The notes: a model not told the origin generated them from the sequence alone. 64,000 bases of DNA from Pseudomonadota bacterium (GCA_016704655.1 JADIZR010000012.1:1-64000), one strand, 5' to 3'; numbered from the stretch's first letter, positions 55,222 through 63,555 are shown. Translations and numbers: made by a program.

Positions 55222-56781
55222 GTGAACTCACTCTCGCCAACGCCTCCGGCACCGACCGACGTGACGACGATCGTCGCGCGGCTCGCCGAACTCGAGGCGC
55301 GCGATTCGGCACGCGATGAACGACTGCGGCTGCTCGAGGAAGAGAACCGCTGGCTTAAGGCGCAACTCTACGGCCGCTCCTCCGAGAAGCGTCCGGTGGA
55401 GGATCACTCGCCCGACCAGGCGTGGCTGTTCAACGAGATCGAGGTGCTGGCCGCCGCGGCGCCTGAGGCCCCCGAGACGATCACCATCCCGGCCCACGAC
55501 CGGGCGAAGCGCGGCCGCAAGAAGCTGGCGGCCGATCTGCCGCGCGTCGAGATCGTGCACGACCTGCCCGAGGAGCAGAAGGTGTGCCCGGTGGACGGGA
55601 CGGCACTCGAGCGGATCGGCGAGGAGACTTCCGAGCAGCTCGAGTTCATCCCGGCACGGGTGCGGGTCCTCAAGCACATCCGGCCGAAGTACGCCTGCCC
55701 GTGCTGCCGGCAGGGGGTGCGGATCGCCCCGCCGCCGCTGGCGATCTTCCCGAAGAGCATCGCCACCCCCTCGCTGCTCGCCCACATCATCACCGCCAAG
55801 TTCGTCGACGGCGTGCCGCTCTACCGCCAGGAGCCGCAGTTCGACCGGATGGGGATCCCGCTCGGCCGCGGCAGCATGGCGATCTGGGCGATCCGACTGG
55901 GCGGCACGCTCATCGTGCCGCTGATCAACCTGCTGAACGAGCACTTGCTCGCCGAGTCGGTCATTCACTGCGACGAGAGCCGATTGCAGGTGCTCAAGAG
56001 CGACAAGGCACCGACCGCCGACCACTGGATGTGGGTGCGCTGCGCCGGTCCGCCGGGACGGCGCATCGTGCTCTTCGACTACGACCCCTCGCGAGGAGGG
56101 GCCGTGCCGTTGCGGCTGCTGGAGGGGTTCCAGGGGACGTTGGTCACCGACGGCTATGGCGCCTACGACGGGGCGGCTGCAGTGCTCAAGCTGACGCACG
56201 CCGGGTGTATGGCCCATGCGCGGCGTTACTTCGAGGAGGCCAGGAAGGCCGGATCAAACGCCGGCCACGCCAAGGTCGCGCTCGAGTTCATCGGCAAGCT
56301 GTCGCTGGTCGAACGGTTGCTCTGGGATCGCGACCATCCCGTCACGGCGGCACAGCGGGTCGAGATCCGCCAGCAGAAATCCGTGCCGATCATGCGGGAC
56401 TTCCACGCCTGGCTCGAGGCCCTCGCACCCCAGGTGCTGCCCGAGAGCCGCCTTGGCAAGGCTGTGTACTACACCCTCGGTCAGTGGCCAAAGCTCAGCG
56501 TGTTCCTGACCCACGGCGAGGTACCGATGCACAACAACCGCTGCGAGAACGCCATCCGACCGTTCGTCGTCGGTCGCAAGGGCTGGCTGTTCAGCGACAC
56601 CGTCAACGGCGCCGTCGCCAGCGCCAACCTCTACTCACTCGTCGAGACCGCCAAGGCCAATGGCGTCGAGCCTCACGCCTACCTGACCTTCCTGTTCGAG
56701 CGGCTGCCGCAACTCAAGTCCGTCGAGGACTTCGAGGCCGTACTGCCCTGGAACGTCAAGGCCGCGGCCTCCATCCAGTAG
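55222..56781 (+). CDS. tnpC: IS66 transposase TnpC
   Basis: The 519-residue transposase starts with a coiled-coil region (VARLAELEARDSARDERLRL, LEEENRWLKAQLYGRSSEKR), followed by a zinc finger (CPVDGTALERIG ... KYACPCCRQG) and the DDE catalytic domain: VIHCDESRLQVLK (first Asp), TLVTDGYGAYDG (second Asp), and NNRCENAIRPFVVGRKGWLF (Glu). The C-terminal IS66_C part (ANLYSLVETAKANGVEPHAY, LTFLFERLP) is also present. No frameshift. It stops with TAG. Confidence 0.96.
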   Translation: MNSLSPTPPAPTDVTTIVARLAELEARDSARDERLRLLEEENRWLKAQLYGRSSEKRPVEDHSPDQAWLFNEIEVLAAAAPEAPETITIPAHDRAKRGRKKLAADLPRVEIVHDLPEEQKVCPVDGTALERIGEETSEQLEFIPARVRVLKHIRPKYACPCCRQGVRIAPPPLAIFPKSIATPSLLAHIITAKFVDGVPLYRQEPQFDRMGIPLGRGSMAIWAIRLGGTLIVPLINLLNEHLLAESVIHCDESRLQVLKSDKAPTADHWMWVRCAGPPGRRIVLFDYDPSRGGAVPLRLLEGFQGTLVTDGYGAYDGAAAVLKLTHAGCMAHARRYFEEARKAGSNAGHAKVALEFIGKLSLVERLLWDRDHPVTAAQRVEIRQQKSVPIMRDFHAWLEALAPQVLPESRLGKAVYYTLGQWPKLSVFLTHGEVPMHNNRCENAIRPFVVGRKGWLFSDTVNGAVASANLYSLVETAKANGVEPHAYLTFLFERLPQLKSVEDFEAVLPWNVKAAASIQ

Positions 56782-56793
56782 CCGAGCCCGCGC

Positions 56794-57120
56794 ATGGGCA
56801 ACACCTGGATCGTCGATCTACGTCACTACCTGACGCCTGCCGGGGCGATGGCGGACATGCCGTCGCGCGCACGCCTGCTCGCCGAGTACTTCGCGAGCAT
56901 CGTAGTCGACGCCACCTTCAACACTGACGAGGCACCCACCGTGCGCTGTCGGCGACGCCCGAAGCATCGCCGTTGCGTCGGCACCATCATGTGCTATCCC
57001 GCTGCCGATGATCTCGACCGAATCTACTGGTACTGCCCGGTCTGCGACGACAACGGCCTCATCAGCGGCTGGCAGAACACCCTCTGGGACGGATTCGCAG
57101 AAGAGCAGCCACGCGGTTAA
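56794..57120 (+). CDS. IS66 passenger ORF of unknown function
   Basis: Twelve bases after tnpC, the 108-residue product begins MGNTWIVDLRHYLTPAGAMA, continues MPSRARLLAEYFASIVVDAT and has a Cys-rich C-terminal half: VRCRRRPKHRRCVGTIMCYP, YWYCPVCDDNGLISGWQNT. The CPVCDDNGxIxGW-x-x-T-x-W pattern resembles a zinc ribbon found in short proteins that are common outside IS elements, which fits a cargo or partner gene. It stops eleven bases before the right end of the IS. Confidence 0.6.
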   Translation: MGNTWIVDLRHYLTPAGAMADMPSRARLLAEYFASIVVDATFNTDEAPTVRCRRRPKHRRCVGTIMCYPAADDLDRIYWYCPVCDDNGLISGWQNTLWDGFAEEQPRG

Positions 57121-57132
57121 TTGCGCGCTTAC

Positions 57133-57140
57133 CGCTTGGC
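57133..57140. repeat. Target-site duplication, right copy (cgcttggc)
   Basis: Right copy of the eight-base duplication that flanks the IS66 element. It follows directly after the terminal ttgcgcgcttac. Confidence 0.92.
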
Positions 57141-57515
57141 TTCGAGTTCGGGGATACCGAGACCGATCAGAGTTCCGGTCAGGCCGCCAACCATCGCTCC
57201 GGCCGCGGCGCCACTGAGCGCTGCCATGATGGGGCCGGCCGCGATCAAGGGCCCTACGCCCGGAATCGCCAGTGCACCAATCCCAGCCAGCCAGCCGAGC
57301 CCACCGCCCACTACGCCGCCGACACCGGCACCGGTTGCGGCACCTTCGGGTGCTTTCGTGTTCTGTTCGTGCGCGAAATCTTTCGTCCCGCTCTTATCCG
57401 GGAACAACGCCGAGATATCGTCGGCTCGGAATCCCGCTGCTTTCAGCGCATTTGCAGCCTGTATCGCGGAGGCCTCGGTCGGCAGGAGGCCGAAGACAGC
57501 TTTGGTTTTTGACAT
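57133..57515 (-). pseudogene. 5' part of general-stress protein gene, interrupted by IS66
   Basis: ATG 57515 opens MSKTKAVFGLLPTEASAIQA, ANALKAAGFRADDISALFPD, then a Gly-rich membrane-like region (GAGVGGVVGGGLGWLAGIGA, ALSGAAAGAMVGGLTGTLIG) and LGIPELEAKR. The next codon is a TAA made by the IS end, so a truncated protein of 128 residues is possible. Its 3' part is at 54209-54382. The reconstituted protein of about 181 residues is a general-stress protein with a Gly-zipper region, known as stress-induced and of unknown mechanism. Confidence 0.9.
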
Positions 57516-57552
57516 GTTCGTTTCCTTTGGAAGTATGAGTGTATGAGCCAAT

Positions 57553-58002
57553 TCAGCGCTTGATCACCTGGAGTTCGTTCACGACGCGATCCAAGCCGGC
57601 AGCCTTTTCCGCAATGGACACGATTCGCGCCTGCTCGTCCGCAGTCGCGACGGCGCCGCGCAGCGTGACCATGCCCCCGGCAGTGATCACTTTGACGTTC
57701 TGCGCATTGGTACCGAGGGATTCGTCATCGACCAGCATCTTGCGAATGGAGCGCGTGATCTCGACATCTGCTTCGGCGTTGGATTGATCGAGCGGCGTCA
57801 AGTCCTCGCCCGGCACGTCACGCGCATTGTTAGCGCTGTTGTCCGCCGGCTTAACCTCACTGACTGCGACGCGATCCGCGGCTGCGAGACTGGTCGTCGG
57901 CTCTGGATCAGTGGCATATACCGGGCTGGATAGTACGAGTGCAACGGCCGCGGCGAGCACTGTGCGGCTCAGACCGACTGGTGTAGCGAATTCTGTTTTC
58001 AT
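57553..58002 (-). CDS. Periplasmic BON-domain protein
   Basis: ATG 58002 opens a signal peptide (TPVGLSRTVLAAAVALVLSS, cut after YAT). The acidic linker (DRVAVSEVKPADNSANNARD) leads to a BON domain near residues 80-149: NAEADVEITRSIRKMLVDDE, NAQNVKVITAGGMVTLRGAV, IVSIAEKAAGLDRVVNELQV. BON domains (OsmY-like) bind membranes and are induced by osmotic stress. It lies on the same strand just after the general-stress gene fragment and ahead of it by 37 bases, so both probably respond to the same stress signal. Confidence 0.88.
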   Translation of the reverse strand: MKTEFATPVGLSRTVLAAAVALVLSSPVYATDPEPTTSLAAADRVAVSEVKPADNSANNARDVPGEDLTPLDQSNAEADVEITRSIRKMLVDDESLGTNAQNVKVITAGGMVTLRGAVATADEQARIVSIAEKAAGLDRVVNELQVIKR

Positions 58003-58189
58003 GCGGGATTCTCTGTGTGGGATTGAAAGCGGACTGCAGTGTCTGCGCATCCCAAACCCTGGTCCGTGCGCTGGCGCACCTGGTCGGGGCAACAGCAGTG
58101 CGTTCGCTGCCCTGAATCGTCTGGTGCATGTCGCGTGCGACCGAGGGCTCTGGGTGCCGCTCAGTTCAATGCCCGCCTCACACATCGCC

Positions 58190-58385
58190 TCGGGCGTGCG
58201 GAGCACACAGCGGCGGCGGCGATCGGCGCCTACGATGGGGTGTCAACCACCGGGGAATCCCAGGAACGAGCGCGTCGCCTACGACGACGCCGTGCGATTG
58301 GCCAAAGCTCTAAGAGATTTGTTGCGAATGCAACGACGCGCGTCGATCCGCGGCAGCGGGAAGACACTGGCTGTCCTTCCGTAAC
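58190..58385 (+). pseudogene. Decayed 3' remnant of a Crp/Fnr regulator gene
   Basis: Near 58296 the sequence reads gccaaagctc and then atttgttgcgaatgc, closely matching the 3' part of the intact regulator at 60101-60985 (DRPKLEAMCCECY). In one frame it gives D-W-P-K-L-stop-E-I-C-C-E-C. Weaker similarity extends left to the DNA-binding helix region. It is an old duplicate fragment between the BON and SOD genes. Similarity is judged by eye. Confidence 0.4.
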
Positions 58386-58420
58386 TGTACGATCGTGAAA
58401 TACGACTTCACTCCCCGTGG

Positions 58421-59044
58421 CTAGTCGAGATTCTCCGCGGCGAAGCCCCAATTGATCAGTTTGTCGAGCACGGCGTTCACGTAGTCCGCGCGGCGGTTCT
58501 GATGATCCAGGTAATACGCGTGTTCCCAGACGTCGATAGTCAGCAACGGCTTCATGCCCTTGGTCAGCGGCGTCTCCGCATTACCCGTCTTGACCACTTT
58601 GAGCTCGCCTGCGTCGAGCACGAGCCAGGCCCAGCCACTGCCGAACTGGGTCGTTGCCGCCGTCGCCAGCTCCTTCCTGCAAGCATCCAGAGTGCCGAAC
58701 GATGCCTCGATCCGGTGCTGCAACGCTGCTGGGGGCTCACCACCGCCCTTGGGCCGCAAACTGCGCCAATAGAAGCTGTGATTCCATGCCTGCGCCGCAT
58801 TGTTGAATATCGCGACCTCGTCGGCCTTGTCGACGGTTGCGATGATGATCTTCTCCAACGTTAAGTCGGCGTACTGCGTCCCGACGATCAACTTGTTCAG
58901 GGTATCGACGTACCCTTTATGGTGCTTGCCATAGTGGAACCCAATCGTATTGGCGGAGACGACGGGATCCAACGCGGTTGTCGCGTAGGGCAACGGCGGC
59001 AGTACGTGACGCACTGTACTTTCAATCGTAGCGGTATCAGCCAT
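58421..59044 (-). CDS. sodB: Superoxide dismutase, Fe/Mn type
   Basis: The 207-residue protein has the usual fold: N-terminal VLPPLPYATTALDPVVSANT, metal ligand His in TIGFHYGKHHKGYVDTLNKL, second ligand in AAQAWNHSFYWRSLRPKGGG, and the Asp and third His in LLTIDVWEHAYYLDHQNRRA. The signature DVWEHAYY is exact. The Gly-Ser pattern FGSGWAWLVLDAGELKVVKT fits SodB. It converts superoxide to peroxide in the cytoplasm. The Fe versus Mn choice cannot be settled from sequence alone, but the FHYGKHHK start favours Fe. Stands between stress genes. Confidence 0.93.
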   Translation of the reverse strand: MADTATIESTVRHVLPPLPYATTALDPVVSANTIGFHYGKHHKGYVDTLNKLIVGTQYADLTLEKIIIATVDKADEVAIFNNAAQAWNHSFYWRSLRPKGGGEPPAALQHRIEASFGTLDACRKELATAATTQFGSGWAWLVLDAGELKVVKTGNAETPLTKGMKPLLTIDVWEHAYYLDHQNRRADYVNAVLDKLINWGFAAENLD

Positions 59045-59205
59045 TTCAGTTTCCTTCAGGATTTCAGGGGGTCAAACCGCGTCTTGGCGCACGAAGCCGT
59101 TTCATCGCGCAGATATCGTGCGATCGTGGCTCGTCGGCCGCAACCGGTTGAAGTCATGCCGGAGGCTCGCAACGGTCGAATAGATCGCAAATCGCCTGCG
59201 GTTGA

Positions 59206-59235
59206 TCCCCGGATCTGGTCTTTGTTCATGCTCAT
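59206..59235 (-). pseudogene. 5' fragment of a second CsbD gene
   Basis: Ten codons from ATG 59235 give MSMNKDQIRG, the exact start of CsbD, and then the reading turns unrelated (STAGDLRSI). The upstream DNA also matches that of the intact CsbD gene at 50750 (cagcgcccagt-like segments near 59277), so promoter and start were duplicated or the rest was deleted. Confidence 0.6.
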
Positions 59236-59644
59236 GACGTGCTCCTGACTATAGATTCCGGCAATCGGTCGGCGCGCCCAGTGCTTCAGCTGGCTGGCAC
59301 CTCAGCGGTGCCACTGATCAGGATGCAGCATGTAATTGCTGGCCTTCAGAGTCTGTACGTTAGGCCACGGACAGGACGCCGGCTCGGCATGAATTCCGGT
59401 CACAAAAGTAAGGCTGTCACCGAATTGTGCCACCTCGCCAAAGGACCGCTTCGCTGGCCCGCGTACGAGGCGTGTGTGTTGTGTTCAGTGCCGCACGGAC
59501 CGAGGCCTATCACCGCTTGAATACTTCCGCTGCAGTCACGGAGCCCAACGCTATCGTGGACGGGCGAGTGACCGATGTCGACTTGAACAGCGGCGACACC
59601 CGAGACTCGGGGGACGAAGCCCGGGTTGATGAACGAGGGCAAGC
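59236..59644. other. Intergenic region without gene
   Basis: About 409 bases between the CsbD fragment and the small gene at 59645. The left part is similar to the upstream region of the intact CsbD gene at 50751-50880. I see no open frame with a ribosome site, no hairpin terminator and no repeat of note in the rest. Confidence 0.5.
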
Positions 59645-59896
59645 ATGAACCGCACGACCGACTACGATCGTTATGAAACGCCGGAGGTACTGGTCACCGA
59701 CCGGACACTATCGGCCACGCAAAAACTCGCTCGGCTGGAGGCATGGGAGGAAGACCTGAAGGCCGGGATGCGCGCATCCGAGGAGAGCATGACCAGCATC
59801 AAGCTCGGTCTGAGCGGCGCACTGCTGCAGAGGGTCATGGCTTGCCTGGAGCAGTTGCGGAGCGCCGAGAAGCCGGACGGGGAACCGCCTGCGTGA
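59645..59896 (+). CDS. Small hypothetical protein
   Basis: The 83-residue hydrophilic product begins MNRTTDYDRYETPEVLVTDR and continues TLSATQKLARLEAWEEDLKA, GMRASEESMTSIKLGLSGAL, a mostly helical, acidic N-terminal region and an amphipathic C-terminal region. It resembles short proteins of unknown role found with stress genes in soil bacteria (a D-x-Y/F-x-P-x-x-V start followed by K-x-x-x-L-x-x-W). No membrane segment or signal. No family assigned. Confidence 0.6.
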   Translation: MNRTTDYDRYETPEVLVTDRTLSATQKLARLEAWEEDLKAGMRASEESMTSIKLGLSGALLQRVMACLEQLRSAEKPDGEPPA

Positions 59897-60100
59897 GTCC
59901 GGCCTCCGCCTCAGCGTAATCCCAGGCCGAGCTGACGGAGCAGGTTGAGCACCAGCTGCTCGGCGACAGACCGCTACCGCATGGCCAGGGGCAACAGTCA
60001 TATTTTTTCCGCAAGGGGCGCTCTAAGGGAATGTCGCTAAACCACCGGTCCAGCCGATGCATAGGGCGTAACGCGCCTCGGTGGGTCGCAGCGTAGAATC

Positions 60101-60985
60101 ATGAAGCGACGACACCCCCGTTTCGTGTCACGGCGAGGGTTCGCAGTGCCAGGCACCCAGATTCCGCAACAGAATCACCTGTTGGCAGCGCTGTCCGACT
60201 TGGAACGCGCACGCATTCTCCCGCATTTACAGCTCGTACCGATGCCGCTCGGTAAGGTCCTGTACGAATCTGGCGACGTGCTGCGGCATGTCTACTTTCC
60301 GATCGATTGCATCGTCTCGCTGCTCTATGTGATGGAAGACGGCGCGTCCGCTGAAATCGCGGTGGTTGGCAACGAGGGGATCGTCGGCATCGGCCTGTTC
60401 ATGGGCGGCGAGACCACGCCGAGCCGCGCCATCGTGCAGAGCGCCGGCCACGCATACCGCCTGATCGGCCAGCGTCTGAAGGATGAGTTCCACCGCAGCA
60501 GCGAGCTGCAGCACCTGTTGTTGCTTTATGTGCAGACCCTGATCACCCAAACGGCACAGACGGCGGTCTGCAATCGCCACCACTCTATCGACCAGCAGTT
60601 GTGTCGCTTTCTGCTGCTTTCTCTGGACCGTCTTTCAGACAACAAGTTGGCCATGACGCAGGAACTCATCGCCCACATGCTCGGTGTGCGCCGCGAGGGC
60701 GTCACGGAGGCGGCCGGGAAGCTGCAGAAGGCCGGGGCGATCCACTACAGCCGCGGGCATATCACGGTACTGGACAGGCCAAAGCTCGAAGCGATGTGTT
60801 GCGAATGCTACGCCGTGGTCAAGCGGGAGTCTGATCGACTGCTGCCGCAACCGCGGCCCCCTTCTTCTATGAAGCAGCTCCATGTCCCGCAGGATGCATT
60901 CGCGGAGACGCATGCCTCCTCGCCCTGGCGCGAACCGAACCCAGTGAGGGTGCGTCAGACAGGATGCAACTCCATGCGGATTTAA
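60101..60985 (+). CDS. Crp/Fnr-family transcriptional regulator
   Basis: The 294-residue product has an N-terminal cyclic-nucleotide-binding-like barrel (LLAALSDLERARILPHLQLV, MPLGKVLYESGDVLRHVYFP, VGNEGIVGIGLFMGGETTPS) and a C-terminal Crp-type winged helix (LAMTQELIAHMLGVRREGVT, EAAGKLQKAGAIHYSRGHIT). The signature effector residues of CRP (the Arg-Ser cAMP contacts) are not clear; PSRAIVQSAGHAYRL lies in the C-helix region. No iron-sulfur cysteine set is seen. The C-terminal ~60 residues (QPRPPSSMKQLHVPQDAFA) are an unusual tail. It may control the stress genes nearby. Confidence 0.88.
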   Translation: MKRRHPRFVSRRGFAVPGTQIPQQNHLLAALSDLERARILPHLQLVPMPLGKVLYESGDVLRHVYFPIDCIVSLLYVMEDGASAEIAVVGNEGIVGIGLFMGGETTPSRAIVQSAGHAYRLIGQRLKDEFHRSSELQHLLLLYVQTLITQTAQTAVCNRHHSIDQQLCRFLLLSLDRLSDNKLAMTQELIAHMLGVRREGVTEAAGKLQKAGAIHYSRGHITVLDRPKLEAMCCECYAVVKRESDRLLPQPRPPSSMKQLHVPQDAFAETHASSPWREPNPVRVRQTGCNSMRI

Positions 60986-61103
60986 GGGCGCGCGCAGCCA
61001 CGTTAAAACTCCCCACCGCGAACACGGGACCGGAAGTCCGGCGCCCTACAAAACATTCGACCGGGGCCAGCCCTGGGCCACCGACACCGCCTTGGTAGAG
61101 GGC

Positions 61104-61490
61104 ATGAAACGTATTCGGGTTGCGGCGAACGAAGCTTCCGTGCGACCCGCGCTTTACCGCGATTCTGCTGCTGCGCTGGCGCAGTCGGTGCGGAACCACG
61201 TCGATTTCCTGATCGCCAACTGCCGGCTTGCCCCCGACGCCGACGCCACCCTGCACATAGTTATCGCCCGACTGTTGAATGCCGCTGCGGCACTGCAGGA
61301 AGATCCTGCATCGCCCGCGGGTCTGCCGCAGGTCCAGCAAACCCTGCACCCGTATCCGCCCTATTTCGCACATCCGGGATGGCGTGAGGCGGACGGGATC
61401 TCGCGGAATTCAGCGCCGACCGTAGCCGGACGATCTGGCATTGCTTGCGCAACCGGACGCGATTGCGTGTACGAACTGCAGCTACGGTGA
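61104..61490 (+). CDS. Hypothetical protein
   Basis: From ATG 61104 the product has 128 residues: VAANEASVRPALYRDSAAAL, AQSVRNHVDFLIANCRLAPD, ADATLHIVIARLLNAAAALQ. The N-terminal half is helical and looks folded; after PASPAGLPQVQQTLHPYPPY the remainder is low in order and ends with two cysteines. I know no family. The stop overlaps the stop of the convergent lipoprotein gene by nine bases. Only 118 bases separate it from the Crp/Fnr gene. Confidence 0.45.
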   Translation: MKRIRVAANEASVRPALYRDSAAALAQSVRNHVDFLIANCRLAPDADATLHIVIARLLNAAAALQEDPASPAGLPQVQQTLHPYPPYFAHPGWREADGISRNSAPTVAGRSGIACATGRDCVYELQLR

Positions 61491-62351
61491 TCTCGTTGCG
61501 GGTGCCGCTGCGCGACCGCTGAAGTCGGAGCCGGTGACGTCAGCGTCGGTCCAGCCGCGATCAATATCCATGCCGGTGATATGCCACTCGTGCGCCAGGA
61601 CCCTGATCGGCCCGCGGACGCGCTCGGAGAAGCGCGAGGGCAGCAGATACGGGCCGACTTGCAGATACTCCAGAAACGTCGTGTCGACGTGGGCGCCGCG
61701 CGTTGTTTCGAAGCCTTCCAGCGTCATGTGTACTCGAAAAAGGCGTGATGACTCCGCATCGATCCAGAGCACGACGTGATCGGTATCGGATTGACCGAAT
61801 CCAGGGCTCAACGATGCGAGGACGCGACGATAGTCACGGCCCGCTTCATGCGCGTCGGGCAGCCGTGTCATCGCCGTTGCGCGGTGCTTGATGAAGGATG
61901 GTCCGAAGTGAAACATCCGGAAGGCATCGTTGGTCATCGCGGTGGAGCGCGTTCTCTCATCGTCGGCATCCACTGCCACGCCGTTGTAGTGCACAAGGAT
62001 GCTCGATGCAGTGCGAACCACGTACTTGTTACCTGCGGGGCCGCTGTGGCGAATGGCATAGGTGCCGTCGCGCGGGCGGAAGCGCTCCTCCGACGTGACG
62101 CGAAACCCGGCATCGCTGACCACCGGCTGGATGCGCTGGATCACCGAATACCAGCGGCCATCGGTGGCGATGTTGATGTCGCCGGGATACTCATGGATGT
62201 CGCCGCCGTGCGCGGCAAGACAGTGTTCGAAAATGTCGCTGGCAGAGCGTCCATCGTCGAATTCAATTCCTGATCGCGCCTGCGGAAATGCGCTGCAGCC
62301 AGCGAGAGCGACGATCAAGGCAAGCAGGATGGTTCGAGCGCAGCGAGTCAT
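61482..62351 (-). CDS. Lipoprotein of unknown function
   Basis: ATG 62351 opens a lipoprotein signal (MTRCARTILLALIVALAGCS; lipobox LAGC) for 289 residues. The mature part is beta-rich: HCLAAHGGDIHEYPGDINIA, TDGRWYSVIQRIQPVVSDAG, DTDHVVLWIDAESSRLFRVH, MTLEGFETTRGAHVDTTFLE. The order (HGG ... V...W.... S.RL.R...) recalls LolA-like outer-membrane proteins that carry lipids, with conserved residues around the W and the E-x-Y-L turn. Assignment is weak. It stands alone with no operon partner. Confidence 0.65.
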   Translation of the reverse strand: MTRCARTILLALIVALAGCSAFPQARSGIEFDDGRSASDIFEHCLAAHGGDIHEYPGDINIATDGRWYSVIQRIQPVVSDAGFRVTSEERFRPRDGTYAIRHSGPAGNKYVVRTASSILVHYNGVAVDADDERTRSTAMTNDAFRMFHFGPSFIKHRATAMTRLPDAHEAGRDYRRVLASLSPGFGQSDTDHVVLWIDAESSRLFRVHMTLEGFETTRGAHVDTTFLEYLQVGPYLLPSRFSERVRGPIRVLAHEWHITGMDIDRGWTDADVTGSDFSGRAAAPATRSP

Positions 62352-62485
62352 CGGCGTGTTGGCAGGTGGAGACGTGCCATCACACTAGCCCTCCCGCCGT
62401 GAAAGAGAAAGGCGTGAATGACAGGTTGCTTGGCCGCCGCCTGGCGCTTTTGCCTGTAAACCGGCGTAGCGTTACCCAAGACCAC

Positions 62486-62514
62486 AAAAAAAGGCCGCCG
62501 CAGGTGACGGCGGC
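62486..62514 (-). terminator. Rho-independent terminator of the 62540 gene
   Basis: On the minus strand, GCCGCCG (62514-62508) pairs with CGGCGGC (62500-62494) around a seven-base loop, followed by seven T (62492-62486). It lies 25 bases after the stop of the DUF4440 gene at 62540. Confidence 0.88.
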
Positions 62515-62539
62515 AAATTTATGGAGCGTCGTGCGGTTG

Positions 62540-62992
62540 CTACTTCTTGATATCCGAGCCGTGACTGGCGACGCACTGCCATTTTCCGTCTGGCATTTTT
62601 ACCCACGTATCGGTCCAGCGCTCATTCGAATCGAATGGCTTGCCCGACTCATCGGTACCCTTGCCCTTGAAACCGCCCGTCGCGATGGCCGTATCGCCAA
62701 AGACCGTCACTTTCACATCCGGATACTCGACACTCTGGTACTTAGTCGCTTTCGCGACCGCCAGAGTCTCGGCCCGATTGCGGACCTTCCCTTCGGTGCT
62801 CGTGTTCACGAACTTATCCGCGAGTAACGGCGCGACGAGATCGGGATTATTCGTCCTTTGAGACTCCATCCACTGACCTTCCAGCGTCGCAATCGCTTTC
62901 TCGATTTCGCCGTTCGTCTGCTCAGCCTGCGCTATTGAAGTGCTCCCAAGCGACAGCACACCGAGCACACACCAAAGCCATGTCTTCTTCAT
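62540..62992 (-). CDS. Secreted DUF4440 (SnoaL-like) protein
   Basis: ATG 62992 opens a signal peptide (MKKTWLWCVLGVLSLGSTSI, cut after AQA). The 150-residue protein has the NTF2-fold DUF4440 pattern: EIEKAIATLEGQWMESQRTN, LVAPLLADKFVNTSTEGKVR, KVTVFGDTAIATGGFKGKGT, NERWTDTWVKMPDGKWQCVA. The last residues (WQCVASHGSDIKK) match the family end (WqvvasqaT). It is exported, likely periplasmic, and of unknown function. It is the second DUF4440-type gene in the window (the first is at 2762). A rho-independent terminator follows. Confidence 0.85.
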   Translation of the reverse strand: MKKTWLWCVLGVLSLGSTSIAQAEQTNGEIEKAIATLEGQWMESQRTNNPDLVAPLLADKFVNTSTEGKVRNRAETLAVAKATKYQSVEYPDVKVTVFGDTAIATGGFKGKGTDESGKPFDSNERWTDTWVKMPDGKWQCVASHGSDIKK

Positions 62993-63013
62993 GATCATTC
63001 CCCTTTGCAAAGG

Positions 63014-63382
63014 CTACTTCAGCTCTTCGTACAGGCTGTCCGAAACGATCTTGCGCATCTGACTCATGCTCCTGAGCGTCGCCTGGTATTCCGCGTCCTT
63101 GGCGATTATGGAGTCTTCCGCGGCGAAGGACGCCATGTCGGCATACTCGACCGCAACGACGACAGAACCCGCGTTCGGGCCCGCAAAGCGCGCGCGCCAG
63201 GCCCGGACCGTTGACTTGCTGCCGAGGCGCTGCAGGCTCGCCTTGAGAGTGTTCAACTGGCCCATGTAAGCGGCCACGTCGTTCGTTTCAACCACGACGA
63301 CCCGCAGGACACTTGCTTCCGCGGAATTCGCGAGCACGAACAACCCCACCATGGCCGCCAGAATTACAGTAAGGCGTTTCAT
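63014..63382 (-). CDS. Small secreted protein, dimeric alpha/beta-barrel-like
   Basis: ATG 63382 opens a signal peptide (MKRLTVILAAMVGLFVLANS, cut after AEA). The mature part has about 100 residues: SVLRVVVVETNDVAAYMGQL, NTLKASLQRLGSKSTVRAWR, NAGSVVVAVEYADMASFAAE. A beta-alpha-beta-beta-alpha pattern with the polar residues RAWRARFAG between resembles NIPSNAP/ABM-type dimeric barrels. It lies 21 bases ahead of the DUF4440 gene on the same strand and is probably in one transcription unit with it. Exported; role unknown. Confidence 0.65.
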   Translation of the reverse strand: MKRLTVILAAMVGLFVLANSAEASVLRVVVVETNDVAAYMGQLNTLKASLQRLGSKSTVRAWRARFAGPNAGSVVVAVEYADMASFAAEDSIIAKDAEYQATLRSMSQMRKIVSDSLYEELK

Positions 63383-63555
63383 AGGATTTCCCCTGCTGTT
63401 GTTGGTATCAATCGATCCGGAGCTATCGTGCGCGCGTTGTAGCAGCACAGTCAAAATTTCTGCACCGGTGGGGCCGGCTCGTGGCGGACCGGCCTGGCGA
63501 GAGACAAGAACAAACGTGACCAATACCGCCCACGGACGACGCAAGGGGACGAATC

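Larger units (their letters stand above)
54383..57132 (+). mobile_element. IS66-family insertion sequence, complete
   Basis: The element spans about 2,750 bases. Its ends are inverted: gtaagcgcgcaa begins the left end (54383) and its complement ttgcgcgcttac closes the right end (57121-57132), with the match extending to about 18 of 21 bases. An 8-bp direct repeat flanks it. It carries tnpA, tnpB, tnpC in the usual order and one further ORF downstream. All four reading frames are open, so the element looks recently active. It interrupts a general-stress protein gene. Confidence 0.96.

Noticed and set aside
55584..56927. Long plus-strand frame overlapping tnpC
   Set aside because: It is a shadow frame of the IS66 transposase, with Arg/Ala-rich composition typical of GC-rich off-frames.
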